From: Tubulanus polymorphus
Lineage: Eukaryota; Nemertea; Palaeonemertea; Tubulaniformes; Tubulanidae
Assembly (NCBI RefSeq): GCF_964204645.1
Contig: NC_134028.1
Location: 7,729,001 to 7,793,000, forward strand
Length of the DNA: 64,000 nucleotides
Direction of reading: 5' to 3'
Of the stretch, positions 56,101 through 61,412 are shown piece by piece. A program made the position numbers and the translations under genes. The first letter of the stretch is position 1. Each line of letters starts with the position of its first letter. The notes under the pieces are model-generated. The model did not search any database. It was not told the origin of the DNA and saw only the letters and a list, made by a program, of their open reading frames with translations.

Positions 56101-59096
56101 ATCGCATCGCAGAGTCGCCAGGGTGTGTGTGAGGATCAAATCCTTGCGATAGGGATTGGATTAATGATAGTTTCCATGCTGTGATGATGGTTGCTATCTT
56201 TTTTCAGTACGCCATCAGGAACGCATGCAACGTTATGAATCAATAGATGATGATGGCGTGGCAGAATTTGATATGAACGAGCACTTAGAGGATTTAGGTC
56301 ACGGTATTCCAGATTATTATGGTAAACCATGAATATTAACGACCGCTACTATCTTGACAAAAAAATAGAGTCAATATCAAGTGGGGCAGCTAGCTCGTTT
56401 ACCTTGGATAATACAGATTTGGACAAGAATTATTCGGTGTTAGTTTCAAATATACTATGAACTCGAAACGTTCTCTGAGTTTTCAGCAATTTCCCTTATT
56501 TTGTACACATGCAGCTCGTCAAATTGGACCGCAATTTATGCACACCGAAAATTATACTGATTCTGAAGAAGATGAGGTCATGGACTACATGAAACCACTC
56601 CTGAAAAAAACAGGTGGCGAGTGTAGTTGAGAATGCACAGTTTTTCAGGGTTTTGAGTTTCTCCGTCCTTCAAACGTTCTTTACATATTGAATGCACGGA
56701 TCAGAAAAAAAATCCTGATTATTGACTGTGCTCCTACTACAAACGTGTTGTCTAGTATGCACAATTTAACCTTGTCTCTGACTGAGTCCTCCCCAACACA
56801 TTCCAGACTATAGCTCCTTACAGTTCACTCATTCATATTCTGATGAACTCCACTCAACCACTTCCCTTTTACTAGCTATATTAGCGTAGATCTTATTTAT
56901 TTCATGAATTACGGATAATTGGTGTACAAATAATTGAATATCGATTGTATTCTTATAGTGTAAGTTTCTTAGCTCCTCTGTACTTCAAATACGAGTGTTC
57001 ATATGTTTCTGTCGCGTATCACATCATTAATTCATGTTTTATTTCATTTACCATATTTGTATTTTCATTTTAAAGAGTATCAGTGTTTGGGGTGGCATTT
57101 TATTCCATCGATGTTTGCAACCTTATGAATTATGTGTCACTTTTATTTTGTGGATGTTATCAGTGTGAAAGTATTTTTGCTATAAGGCGACGACGTTAGG
57201 AAGGTGGTGTGAAACACTAAGGTTTATCATTGGTGCTAAAAGAGTCGATGCATTTATTCGGTTCAGTTGATATATAGTGGGAATATAGTCAGTATAGTCA
57301 TACCATGCAATATTAACGGGTTTTTCTTCTTTTTTTTCATTTATCGCAGATGAAGAAGCTGTTGCCGGAGAAACAGAAACAACTCAGTAAGTAGACTACG
57401 AAACTCATCTATAGAATGCTACAAAACACGTTTATTCAATATCCGAAATGTCAGATGATTTTTGCACTCGGTTTCGATATCAATAACCTAGTTTTACTAA
57501 CTATTCACGACGACTCGGGTCCACAATTGTGAGTTCATTTTTATCCCGAAGTCAATTGTTAATCCACAATTGTGGGACTGGCTCACGAATTCATGAAATG
57601 CTTGTTAGATTATACTCAAGTTTTGCAGCCAGTCTGGCTTTGATTAATCCTACGTTAATGATGTTTTCCTTCAACTTCTTGTAAATCATTCCGCGAATGC
57701 ATGTTGAATAGAACGGCTCAGTTTGGACTATCTTAGAAATGCAAACAAATGAACGATTGAAAATACAATAATCATCTTTCATTCCCATTGTCGTCTTTGG
57801 AAAGGCTTGCATACATGTAGCTTGCATCATAAGAAATTGTTGATTGAAATTAAACCGACAAGATCCTGTTCTTTTTTGTTTTCCCTAACCGAATTATTTT
57901 TTGTTTCATCCAATGCAGCATGCCAACAGAAACAGATATTTAAACCACCAAGTAAGCACTTTTTTATCTAATTGTTTCATTTTCATAAACTGTTCCGAAT
58001 AAAACCTACTGAAATGTAACGAGTTTAAAACCCCAACGCCTGATTATGGTCTCTTGAGAGTGAGTACGGTACGTTGTGTCTTTTGGTTTTAATTTCTTGA
58101 ATAATAGAATTTGCTTTTAATCTTATAAATTTTGTAGTGTGGGTTTTAAACTTATTATCTGTCCTCCACGCCAGAGTGTGGCTATTCTACCGTGAAATTT
58201 AATCATCAACTAATGTACAGTCGAAGTACGTTGTAATGCCACTGTTAGAACCAATGGAAAGCATTGCGTTGTAACGAAATTGGCGTTTAGAAAGATGGTA
58301 TCTAGTTAGATTGGGCAAACATGTTCTCTGAAAAATGTTGGCACTCAGCGAGCAGTGGCATTAAAAAGCATGGCATTGTAACAGACTTTGGATGTATTAC
58401 ATATGCCATCTGGATCATCTCTTATCTATTTCATAAACCATCAGAGCTGATTTTCACCCTTCCCTTATTTGAGTGTTCAGTATTATATGAAGATACTAAC
58501 ATGACATTTCAATATGTGGGAAAAAATCTAGCCATCAGATTTTACTGACAAAGCAGTTATAAACATACATGTACAGCTAGAACTCACTTCTTGGCTCACG
58601 GATGGCTAGGGACTGCCCAGATAATCGAATGAAAGTAAAATCCGAATAATGATTTATGTACATTGTTCCGGGTTTAATGGATTTATTATTTCGTCCGAAT
58701 TAATTGAAAAGTCCGAATTAAGCGAGTTCTACTGTATTAGAACTTCACAAAGGCACCATTCAGAATCCATGAATACCTATTTATAGGTACCAAGTATTGT
58801 GAAATGCCTTCCCTGGAAGAGTGACATGACAAACCAAGGTCATTTTGTAGCTGAAAAAAAAATTTACGTTATTGGTTTTTAGTGTCAAGATGAAGAAAAA
58901 AGTACACAAGAAAACCGTTGTACGCGATGACGGCTGCGAAGAGACATACATCCATGAAGATACTCATATCAGTAGCGACAACGAAGGTCCAGACGAACTC
59001 CGTGACAGCATTCAAGAGATCATCGGAAACTTCATGGACACTAAAGGCGACTTTCGACAAGGCCAACAGTCGAACGATAACAATAAGACTCAATAA
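2067..59096 (+). CDS. Ank: Giant ankyrin gene, 3' part (gene-level entry)
   Basis: Ankyrins are intracellular adaptors that tie membrane proteins to spectrin. This entry joins about 30 predicted exons: end of ZU5/UPA, death domain, variable tail, three giant exons and alternative 3' ends. The family call rests on the UPA and death-domain exons, which read as plain ankyrin sequence ([52 protein letters not shown]). Splice phases agree at every junction from 2,163 to 59,096, and all exons from 7,888 to 56,613 are phase 1 on both sides. The ankyrin repeats and first ZU5 exons are off the left edge. Giant exons of this type occur in Drosophila Ank2, C. elegans unc-44 and vertebrate ANK2/ANK3. Which exons combine in one transcript cannot be told from DNA. 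Orthology to a particular vertebrate paralogue is not implied. Confidence 0.93.
2591..2819 (+). CDS. Ank: Ankyrin exon: UPA domain, first half
   Basis: It continues the previous exon as [20 protein letters not shown] and then [34 protein letters not shown] and ending SRDVE. These are hallmark blocks of the ankyrin UPA domain, which packs on the ZU5 pair to form the spectrin-binding supramodule. The acceptor is aacag|GTTTTGG and the donor GTAGAG|gtttgt. The exon is 229 nt, entering in phase 2 and leaving in phase 0. The ATG inside it is not an initiation site; the coding sequence runs through from upstream. Confidence 0.95.
3092..3343 (+). CDS. Ank: Ankyrin exon: UPA domain, second half
   Basis: This 84-codon exon begins [20 protein letters not shown] and contains [25 protein letters not shown] and [12 protein letters not shown], all matching the end of the ankyrin UPA domain. 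Splice sites are tttcag|GTTTTAG and GTAAAG|gtatgg, phase 0 on both sides. An antisense reading frame in the same place has no support. Confidence 0.95.
3450..3590. repeat. Dispersed repeat family, copy 1 (fragment)
   Basis: It ends in 'catttcaccaagtg-gcatggtgtc' and 'gacccct', a block also present near 6,343 and 10,868. Only the 3' end of the family is recognisable here, between two ankyrin exons. Confidence 0.45.
3784..3856 (+). CDS. Ank: Ankyrin exon: acidic linker between UPA and death domain
   Basis: Twenty-four codons plus one base encode [20 protein letters not shown]. The block resembles the conserved acidic/ELRRKY segment that leads out of UPA in many ankyrins. Acceptor ttgcag|TTAGAAG, donor ATAG|gtaggt, phase 0 to 1. 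In vertebrates the UPA-death-domain linker is where large alternative exons sit. Here it is short, and the giant exons lie after the death domain. Confidence 0.85.
3936..4139 (+). CDS. Ank: Ankyrin exon: death domain, main part
   Basis: It encodes [56 protein letters not shown] and [11 protein letters not shown]. This is helices 1-5 of an ankyrin-type death domain, including the 'GDWxxLAxxLGLxxxEI' core. Splice sites are tttcag|TGGTGC and ACGG|gtaagg, phase 1 on both sides. Death domains of ankyrins are structural and regulatory; nothing here suggests an apoptotic role. Confidence 0.95.
4488..4616 (+). CDS. Ank: Ankyrin exon: end of death domain and following helix
   Basis: The sequence [20 protein letters not shown] completes helix 6 of the death domain. 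It continues [20 protein letters not shown], the start of the C-terminal regulatory region. Acceptor tttgtag|GTAACA, donor TTCAG|gtaaat, phase 1 on both sides. Confidence 0.93.
4737..4837 (+). CDS. Ank: Ankyrin exon: conserved tail segment after the death domain
   Basis: It encodes [19 protein letters not shown] and then [14 protein letters not shown]. The 'F-D-LKEELGxSR' and 'LDVQYDE-D-MK' blocks are conserved in ankyrins just C-terminal to the death domain. Splice sites ttgtag|GTTTTG and ATGAAG|gtatgt; it enters phase 1 and leaves phase 0. It joins the phase-0 exon at 6,932. Confidence 0.88.
4958..5062. repeat. MITE-like short inverted-repeat element, copy 2
   Basis: Imperfect terminal inverted repeats, with ctagttacacagttgtgaa on the left and cacagctgtagaactgg on the right. 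The internal 'tagttcatttt' core is shared with the copies near 470 and at 63,717. It lies within an intron. Confidence 0.5.
5995..6390. repeat. Dispersed repeat family, copy 2 (fullest)
   Basis: It starts 'tttggatttaaggccc' and 'gggctgttgcg', includes 'tctatcagacacaagat' and 'gtgacctt', and ends 'catttcactaagtgggcatg' with 'ggacccct'. The copy at 10,030 shares the start and middle. The class is unknown and no transposase or reverse transcriptase frame is visible. Confidence 0.5.
6544..6583. repeat. Perfect 17-bp inverted repeat (hairpin)
   Basis: The arm ttaatgatacttcaatt is followed by the 6-nt loop gtacct and the exact reverse complement. It lies in an intron about 190 bp upstream of the candidate alternative first exon. 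It could be a hairpin in RNA or a remnant of a palindromic element. Confidence 0.75.
6773..6986 (+). CDS. Candidate alternative first exon: transmembrane-anchored small ankyrin
   Basis: The ATG at 6,773 follows an in-frame stop at 6,752. It opens 53 codons that run, without a frame change, into the tail exon starting at 6,932. The new residues contain a hydrophobic span ([18 protein letters not shown], residues 24-41) followed by RYSSCC, a possible palmitoylation and positive-inside signal, and then the acidic [12 protein letters not shown]. Full-length transcripts would instead use the internal acceptor tttcag|GAG at 6,931. The design matches mammalian sAnk1.5, where an internal promoter of ANK1 adds a transmembrane first exon to the ankyrin tail in muscle sarcoplasmic reticulum. 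I see no TATA box. A possible acceptor (atatttcag, 6,767) could bring in a noncoding upstream exon. T-rich intron sequence can mimic membrane segments, so this is a hypothesis. Confidence 0.55.
6932..6986 (+). CDS. Ank: Ankyrin tail exon, acidic Ser/Glu segment
   Basis: Eighteen codons encode [18 protein letters not shown]. Acceptor ctgtttcag|GAGTCG, donor AAAAAAG|gtaagc. It enters phase 0, matching the exon ending at 4,837, and leaves phase 1, setting the phase used by all later exons. It can also be the 3' part of the candidate transmembrane first exon. Confidence 0.75.
6987..7887. other. Intron
   Basis: No exon seen. An (AT)n microsatellite lies at 7,702-7,725, and the polypyrimidine-rich acceptor is at 7,881-7,887. 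Confidence 0.6.
7888..8067 (+). CDS. Ank: Ankyrin tail exon
   Basis: Sixty residues beginning [20 protein letters not shown] and continuing [20 protein letters not shown]. This charged, probably helical segment is in the position of the C-terminal regulatory domain. Acceptor gttttag|ACGATT, donor GAAG|gtattc, phase 1 on both sides (180 nt). No named domain is recognised. Confidence 0.82.
8228..8563. mobile_element. Foldback / MITE-like element
   Basis: The left arm ccatagaactgtaagcgaat with gggaaggccgactc (8,228-8,261) pairs with the right arm at 8,530-8,563 (gagttggccttcccgttcgc..), about 30 of 34 positions complementary. The inverted similarity continues inward (caccctcacc / ggtgagggc). 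No coding capacity. No convincing target duplication seen. Confidence 0.65.
10030..10290. repeat. Dispersed repeat family, copy 3 (with detached end at 10,865-10,905)
   Basis: It begins 'actttggacttaagtcccgg' and contains 'tcgatcagacccaagatg' and 'ttgtgaccttt', like the copy at 5,995. The family's 3' block 'catttcaccaagtgggcatg' appears 570 bp further on, so this copy is either longer or interrupted. Confidence 0.45.
11483..11626 (+). CDS. Ank: Ankyrin tail exon
   Basis: Forty-eight residues: [36 protein letters not shown] and [11 protein letters not shown]. Acidic with a few basic residues, typical of the ankyrin tail. Acceptor gacaacag|CACCGA, donor AAAAAAG|gtatat, phase 1 on both sides (144 nt). 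Function of the segment is unknown. Confidence 0.78.
12222..12269 (+). CDS. Ank: Ankyrin tail exon, short Pro-rich (48 nt)
   Basis: It encodes [16 protein letters not shown] between ttttcag|ATCACG and AATAAAG|gtatct, phase 1 on both sides. The TPPPTP core is a potential SH3/WW ligand or proline-directed phosphosite. Found by phase and splice sites only, so it could be missed by length-filtered gene finders. Confidence 0.68.
12270..13926. other. Intron with inverted-repeat structure
   Basis: Segments near 12,860-12,900 ('agttggattacgg') and 13,020-13,040 ('ttttggaaggca') recur in inverted orientation near 13,325-13,370. This suggests a decayed foldback element of about 500-600 bp. No exon seen. 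Confidence 0.45.
13927..14016 (+). CDS. Ank: Ankyrin tail exon with basic beta-hairpin motif
   Basis: It encodes [19 protein letters not shown] and [11 protein letters not shown]. The pattern 'xTEVEEWDG...KRKVVTR' parallels the mammalian small ankyrin-1 segment (QVTEEQFTDEQG..TKKIIRKVV) that binds obscurin, and the repeats in the exon at 16,373. Acceptor cttaaag|GTGATT, donor AGAAAG|gtataa, phase 1 on both sides. Confidence 0.82.
14017..14928. other. Intron
   Basis: A short imperfect tandem repeat ('cactacagaggta', 'aactacctc') lies at about 14,120-14,195. Nothing else recognised. Confidence 0.5.
14929..15060 (+). CDS. Ank: Ankyrin tail exon
   Basis: Forty-four residues: [39 protein letters not shown] and AAPEP. 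Acceptor atttcag|ATGTCC, donor ACCCG|gtaggt, phase 1 on both sides (132 nt). A different reading frame across the same bases is an overlap artefact. Confidence 0.8.
15061..16372. other. Intron
   Basis: AT-rich with no recognisable exon. A 'ctactactactac' stretch lies near 15,893. Confidence 0.5.
16373..17197 (+). CDS. Ank: Ankyrin tail exon with four 'LPDGT-K-basic' repeats
   Basis: The exon encodes 275 residues. Four copies of a motif of about 45 residues each combine an acidic lead ([14 protein letters not shown]), a basic strand ([14 protein letters not shown]) and often [10 protein letters not shown]. They lie at roughly 16,439-16,560, 16,601-16,725, 16,863-16,960 and 17,053-17,150. The motif parallels the mammalian sAnk1 segment that binds obscurin, so amplified docking sites are plausible. 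Acceptor actttcag|TTGCCT, donor ATCAAG|gtaagt, phase 1 on both sides. No other domain seen. Confidence 0.9.
17198..17539. other. Intron (342 nt)
   Basis: Short, AT-rich; it separates the LPDGT-repeat exon from the first giant exon. Nothing else seen. Confidence 0.7.
17540..31990 (+). CDS. Ank: Giant ankyrin exon 1 (14.45 kb, about 4,816 residues)
   Basis: One uninterrupted reading frame with acceptor aactttcag|GTGCTC and donor AGTCCAG|gtactt, phase 1 on both sides. If the donor is ignored the frame closes at 32,037. About 300 unique acidic residues come first. Then there are about 75 copies of a 53-residue Pro/Glu/Ser/Thr repeat (18,446-30,420) and about 520 unique residues (30,420-31,990) ending in a Lys-rich run. 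The repeat is acidic and should be disordered. By analogy with Drosophila Ank2-L/XL and UNC-44 AO13, such exons are spliced into giant neuronal ankyrins that link the membrane skeleton to microtubules; that role is inference here. The coding status is certain: 4,816 open codons, and every repeat difference keeps the frame. Confidence 0.95.
19072..19707 (+). repeat. 318-bp higher-order tandem duplication inside giant exon 1
   Basis: Two two-unit blocks beginning at 'ggtgagcttacccctggtga' (19,072 and 19,390) look identical by eye over 318 bp, or 2 x 159. This points to recent unequal crossing-over or slippage. Confidence 0.8.
21420..22037 (+). repeat. 321-bp near-identical duplication inside giant exon 1
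   Basis: Bases 21,420-21,716 and 21,741-22,037 translate identically, even on the antisense strand, over 98 codons. The offset is 321 bp: two repeat units plus one added serine codon. Confidence 0.85.
31991..33937. other. Intron between giant exon 1 and the microexon group
   Basis: AT-rich with no recognisable exon or repeat. If the donor at 31,991 is unused, the giant reading frame ends at 32,037 (..FLYPLH). Confidence 0.55.
33938..34063 (+). CDS. Ank: Ankyrin tail exon
   Basis: Forty-two residues including [20 protein letters not shown] and [17 protein letters not shown]. Acceptor acctttcag|TTTTGC, donor GAAG|gtacat, phase 1 on both sides (126 nt). No known domain. Confidence 0.75.
34377..34394 (+). 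CDS. Ank: Ankyrin microexon (18 nt)
   Basis: It encodes ELPTSP between tattgcag|AACTTC and CCCAG|gtataa, phase 1 on both sides. Microexons of this size are typically neuron- or muscle-regulated. It is supported only by splice signals, phase and composition. Confidence 0.55.
34395..34910. other. Intron
   Basis: Nothing recognised beyond AT-rich sequence. The preceding intron (34,064-34,376) holds a TA-rich microsatellite at 34,151-34,180. Confidence 0.5.
34911..34958 (+). CDS. Ank: Ankyrin small tail exon (48 nt)
   Basis: It encodes [15 protein letters not shown] after a split Ala codon, between ctttttgtag|CCATGC and GCTGAAG|gtacat. The acceptor is strong and the exon is phase 1 on both sides. 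Confidence 0.65.
34959..36343. other. Intron before giant exon 2
   Basis: Several open frames of 80-100 codons exist (for example 35,452-35,712) but lack a phase-1 donor. No exon supported. Confidence 0.5.
36344..44140 (+). CDS. Ank: Giant ankyrin exon 2 (7.8 kb, about 2,598 residues)
   Basis: The acceptor is ccataaag|AATTGA and the donor AATTTCAG|gtatga, phase 1 on both sides; without the donor the frame stops at 44,172. It opens with two copies of an 'EEKRKSVA-(D/E)I(I/V)' motif (residues about 7-20 and 125-140). About 100 copies of an 18-residue repeat follow (37,062-42,720; core [18 protein letters not shown]), then about 470 non-repetitive residues. Those contain a duplicated block starting [20 protein letters not shown] (42,766 and 43,762). 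The array is Glu/Pro/Val-rich and should be extended and disordered. An independent acidic giant exon beside another implies separate origin of the two arrays. The acceptor is weak in pyrimidines; the reading frame itself is certain. Confidence 0.93.
37062..42720 (+). repeat. Coding tandem array, 54-bp unit (18 residues), about 100 copies
   Basis: The core is [18 protein letters not shown], with a recurrent variant IPVAQI replacing TPVEEI. Higher-order blocks recur: the segment around 37,510-37,760 is repeated at about 40,494-40,740, and that near 38,030-38,250 at about 40,840-41,060. Copies become irregular after about 41,300. The unit lacks stop codons in several frames, so long antisense frames are a by-product. 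Confidence 0.93.
42766..44010 (+). repeat. Duplicated coding module of about 80 residues
   Basis: Copy 1 (42,766-43,010) and copy 2 (43,762-44,010) share [46 protein letters not shown] and RKQEIC. Conservation is high against a variable background, suggesting a short binding element. They are about 1.0 kb apart. Confidence 0.85.
44296..44613 (+). CDS. Ank: Ankyrin tail exon
   Basis: It encodes 106 residues, including [40 protein letters not shown] and [20 protein letters not shown]. The 'TTYI-E' pattern occurs twice. Acceptor tatgttgtag|AATCCC, donor GTTTCAG|gtagga, phase 1 on both sides. The short intron before it (155 nt) reads as acidic peptide just upstream of the acceptor, so a more 5' acceptor is possible. 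Confidence 0.82.
44791..45126 (+). CDS. Ank: Ankyrin tail exon
   Basis: It encodes 112 residues: [40 protein letters not shown] and [20 protein letters not shown]. Rich in SP sites. Acceptor tgcccatag|GTCCCT, donor ATTCAG|gtacta, phase 1 on both sides. No recognised domain. Confidence 0.83.
45191..45225. repeat. (CT)n microsatellite in an intron
   Basis: The run 'actctctttctctctc' then 'ctctctctctctctct' lies about 150 nt before the next acceptor. It may act as an extended polypyrimidine, PTB-type splicing signal. Confidence 0.7.
45380..45778 (+). CDS. Ank: Ankyrin tail exon
   Basis: It encodes 133 residues: [39 protein letters not shown], acidic [15 protein letters not shown] and a tail [18 protein letters not shown]. 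The first part is less acidic and more hydrophobic than its neighbours. Acceptor gctcgaaag|AGTTGT after a long T-rich tract, donor TACAAG|gtagtg, phase 1 on both sides. Confidence 0.82.
46093..46158 (+). CDS. Ank: Ankyrin small tail exon (66 nt)
   Basis: It encodes [20 protein letters not shown] between tttcataag|CGGCAT and CTACAG|gtacct, phase 1 on both sides. A different-frame reading starting upstream is an artefact. Confidence 0.65.
46159..46656. other. Intron before giant exon 3
   Basis: No exon or repeat recognised. Confidence 0.55.
46657..53927 (+). CDS. Ank: Giant ankyrin exon 3 (7.2 kb, about 2,411-2,423 residues)
   Basis: The acceptor is aatgtcag|TGCCCG. The frame either reaches its own stop at 53,925 (..HAFTVY) or leaves through a phase-1 donor GGAG|gtagtg at 53,892/53,893 to later exons. 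Unlike the other giant exons it is mostly unique, acidic and Ser-rich, and its complexity suggests selection. Features in order: a Pro-rich N-terminus ([20 protein letters not shown]), a DDDDDDDDD run near 51,190, four SSLAEFE-x-IE motifs (51,888-52,280), eight to eleven 'V-M-xx-S-x-DSLT' repeats (52,872-53,300), and a His/Ser tract ([14 protein letters not shown]). A polyadenylation signal at 54,336 supports a giant isoform that ends here. This part most resembles the non-repetitive tails of other giant ankyrins, which organise axonal cytoskeleton. Confidence 0.93.
51188..51215 (+). repeat. Coding (GAT)n tract
   Basis: It encodes nine aspartates within giant exon 3. Such trinucleotide tracts are prone to length polymorphism. 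Confidence 0.8.
51888..52280 (+). repeat. Four degenerate SSLAEFE-x-IE motifs
   Basis: The copies read [52 protein letters not shown] and [18 protein letters not shown]. They are spaced 31-40 residues apart. The amphipathic helix-like core in a disordered region suggests a multivalent docking site. Confidence 0.85.
52872..53300 (+). repeat. Degenerate 'M-xx-S-x-DSLT' repeat, 14-20 residue spacing
   Basis: The series runs [70 protein letters not shown] and [10 protein letters not shown]. Weaker outliers lie on both sides (MQSSADSID near 52,740; FMSVESGAW near 53,340). Confidence 0.88.
53928..55642. other. Possible 3' UTR of a giant-terminated isoform, then intron
   Basis: After the stop at 53,927 no exon is seen until 55,643. 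The first 400 bp could be 3' UTR with the AATAAA at 54,336. Confidence 0.5.
54336..54341 (+). terminator. Candidate polyadenylation signal AATAAA for the giant isoform
   Basis: AATAAA lies 409 bp after the stop of giant exon 3 and is followed by T-rich sequence (cttgtttaatctttgag). It is consistent with an alternative 3' end inside the gene. Confidence 0.45.
55643..55693 (+). CDS. Ank: Ankyrin small tail exon (51 nt)
   Basis: It encodes [17 protein letters not shown], an Ala/Glu helix. Acceptor cattttcag|AACTAG, donor AAAAAAG|gtttct, phase 1 on both sides. Confidence 0.7.
55694..56207. other. Intron
   Basis: AT-rich; nothing recognised. Confidence 0.5.
56208..56321 (+). CDS. Ank: Ankyrin tail exon
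   Basis: Thirty-eight residues: [20 protein letters not shown] and [18 protein letters not shown]. Acceptor tttttcag|TACGCC, donor TTATG|gtaaac, phase 1 on both sides (114 nt). Confidence 0.8.
56515..56613 (+). CDS. Ank: Ankyrin tail exon
   Basis: Thirty-three residues: [20 protein letters not shown] and [13 protein letters not shown]. The 'D-MDYMK' block recalls the 'DIDYFMK' segment in the mammalian small ankyrin-1 tail; that comparison is from memory. Acceptor acatgcag|CTCGTC, donor AACAG|gtggcg, phase 1 on both sides. Confidence 0.78.
56614..57349. other. Intron
   Basis: No exon seen; it ends in a strong T-rich acceptor tract. Confidence 0.5.
57350..57386 (+). CDS. Ank: Ankyrin penultimate exon; switch point for C-termini
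   Basis: It encodes [12 protein letters not shown] plus two bases. Acceptor tatcgcag|ATGAAG; donor CTCA|gtaagt, leaving phase 2, the only phase change after 6,986. If the donor is not used, the frame stops at once (CAG TAA), giving ..ETETTQ. If used, it can join the exon at 57,919 or the one at 58,883, both of which fit phase 2. Confidence 0.75.
57387..57918. other. Intron with a MITE-like copy
   Basis: An inverted-repeat element lies at about 57,514-57,585. No other feature was recognised. Confidence 0.5.
57514..57585. repeat. MITE-like short inverted-repeat element, copy 3
   Basis: 'ccacaattgtgag' and 'ccacaattgtggg' arms with a 'gagttcatttt' core relate it to the element at 63,717. It is shorter than the others. 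Confidence 0.45.
57919..57951 (+). CDS. Ank: Candidate 33-nt cassette exon giving the C-terminus ..TETDI
   Basis: Between caatgcag|CATGCC and CACCAA|gtaagc. In the phase left by the previous exon it reads HMPTETDI then TAA, so inclusion truncates the protein before the last exon. The last residues E-T-D-I fit a class I PDZ ligand (S/T at -2, hydrophobic at 0). Both splice sites are good, but the exon is very small. Confidence 0.55.
57952..58882. other. Intron with pogo/Tigger-like MITEs
   Basis: It holds a short element at about 58,218-58,390 ('ttgtaatgccactg', 'gcgttgtaacgaaattggcg') and a 165-bp TA-flanked element at 58,572-58,736. Apparent reading frames here overlap these elements. Confidence 0.55.
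58572..58736. mobile_element. Pogo/Tigger-like MITE
   Basis: The ends TACAGCTAGAACTCACTTCT and (complement) TACAGTAGAACTCGCTTAAT form terminal inverted repeats flanked by TA. The interior has 'gtccgaattaa' repeats. This matches the general form of non-autonomous Tc1/mariner-pogo elements; the family assignment is inference. Confidence 0.6.
58883..59096 (+). CDS. Ank: Ankyrin terminal exon (long C-terminus)
   Basis: Acceptor tggtttttag|TGTCAA. It fits the phase-2 donor at 57,386, giving H then [40 protein letters not shown] and [17 protein letters not shown], with TAA at 59,094-59,096. The basic strand followed by RDDG resembles the other 'basic-hairpin' motifs of this tail and conserved ankyrin C-termini. 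It is less repetitive and closer in style to the domain exons than to the giant ones. An upstream in-frame start at 58,872 lies before the acceptor and is not needed. Confidence 0.85.
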
Positions 59097-61412
59097 TCGT
59101 CGCCTTCGTGACTCTCTCGGCTAATCACCTCTACATCCGAGAGATCGATATTCAAAAAAAGAAAAAACTTAGTCGTGGATTTAAAATTATACGCGATGAC
59201 AGGCATTAGTGGTTTATATGTGTAGTATATAAATGCAAGATTTTTTATTGCTTAAAAATCACCGAGATCCGACGAGATCCTCAATTCATTGTATTGTAAG
59301 ATAATGTTGCTGTGTTATATCTCTTTAAATTGATATATTTGCGTCTGCTTATTTTGCCACCGTCATTTTAAATAACGATCAATAATATTGTTCTCCTTCA
59401 CACGCATTGGGAGCATATCAAACATTGCATGGTCACGTAATGACGGTTTCATAACGCTTTTAGAGTAAAAAAAACAACCACGGTTCGTTTTAAATGACTT
59501 CAGACTATGGTGGAGTTCCTCGTGTCAATTCTTTACCCATAGGCAGCATTCTAAATTGGGAAAACAATCAAACAAGAAGTTAACAATTATGTCTCTGCTG
59601 CTTTTTGATTTGAATTGATCAAAACTAAATTGAAAATATTGATCGATGTATCGATTGGCTGTCGTCATGACGATATTCTGGCCGTTGGCGCTGTTTCGAT
59701 TGCGTAGCCCCAAAATGCGTAATTATTCAACGCGAACGATCAATATCCATCGGCAGCGCCCCCTAGCTGTGAGTTTATAATTCGTGTTTAGGTCGTAGTG
59801 GTCTGACAGTAACTCGGATTTGTATAGTAACATGGGTCATTATAGTTATTATTATCATAATTATTATCAACGGAGATAAAACACTTCGCTATATATCGAT
59901 AATACCGAGAATGTAGACTGTATTTCTTTGCTCTGTATCGCTGCATGTTTTATGGATAAAATGTGCGTAAAATCGATGTGGTTAATTCCTGGGTGAATTG
60001 GGTGTAATAACTTCTTTTTTATCACGCTACAGGTGATTATTACTTCAAATGATTATTATCAATCGAAATTGGTGAATCTAACCCTCGCCAGGTCATGACA
60101 ATTAGTTATCGCTCGCCGTTCAGATCTCAGATGTTGACGCGAATATTGCGGGCCCGGTCCCCGTCAAATATTCTGGATCTCTGCGTTTTGAAGGCGAATC
60201 CTCTTATGACGTCGGTTCGTCTGTGATTGTAACTTCGATGCTTTTTATTTATTGAATATTATTTTAGAATGTGTTTCATACAACATTGTTTACTGCTTTC
60301 GTCATCAAAAAGCGCCACCAATGGCAATTTATGTTACTAAGTATTCAAAGCCATTGTTAATTAGGTGCCTAATAATGATTAGTTTAAGTAAATGCGAAAT
60401 GTAAGTATATTCGCGCGATAATAGGGCCCTTGATTATTATGTCTTCACAATGTATGTGTTGAATTTTTCACAAAGATATCTAATTGCCATATAGAAACAT
60501 ACAAACAGTTCGTTTTTGCTAAAAAAATGAACTACATTTCATTGTAATAATGTATCGAAAAGTCGAATTCATTCACAAGCTTAAACGAAAGGAATTTTAT
60601 TACTATTAATCGATAAAAGAAGATTTTAATTTGAAAATTTTCATCATGCGAGTCTGTTCACATTGAGGCCACCAATGGTGTAAATGTATTCTCTTGATGT
60701 TGCAATAATAAATGCTTCCTTAAAGCGATACAATATAATACATGTATGAAAATGTTCAATTTTCCTTTTCAATTTTGCGCTTCAACTCTAGAGGATTCCG
60801 CTTTTTTCGACGGACCGAGCCGTATGGATTTAAGACATTTCTTGGTGTTCACCAAGAACCTCAGAGTCTGATGTGCCACAGGGGTACACAAGGATCATAG
60901 AGCAACAGAGATCACTGTGGATACGACCACTCGCGGGACTGGGTGAACTGTCTGTGCCCCAGGCATATTCAGCATCCGAGGGCGGATTCAGAGAGACTAG
61001 TCCCCCAAATTTGTTTGGAATTTTTTTCATTTTATTGAGAAATATGAATTATTCCCTCATGACAGCCATCAAATAGCCTTGGAGAACACCAAAATTTCAA
61101 AAACGTATTCCTTAAAACCTCGATCAACTTTTCCTGATGATTCGGTGGCCAGCAGATGCTTAAACGGAGGACCCTGCGGATAAAGTGATAACAAACTCAG
61201 GATATACAAATGGTTCGGCTCGGAGTATATGACATGTACGGGTAAGCCCTTTATAATGCCACTGCCGAGACTAATGAAATACATGGCGTTATAACGAATT
61301 TGGCATTATAAAGAACGGTATTTGAGTTAGATTGAGAAAATCTGTTCTCTAAATGTTCGCGTTACCTTCAGAGATGATAAATGACAAATTATACACATTT
61401 ACATATACATGA
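59097..61412. other. 3' UTR and intergenic sequence
   Basis: The ankyrin 3' UTR should begin at 59,097. The first canonical AATAAA I see is near 60,707, so the UTR end is uncertain. A second copy of the 'ataatgccactg / ggcgttataacgaa' element lies at about 61,232-61,370. Reading frames here look non-coding. Confidence 0.5.
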
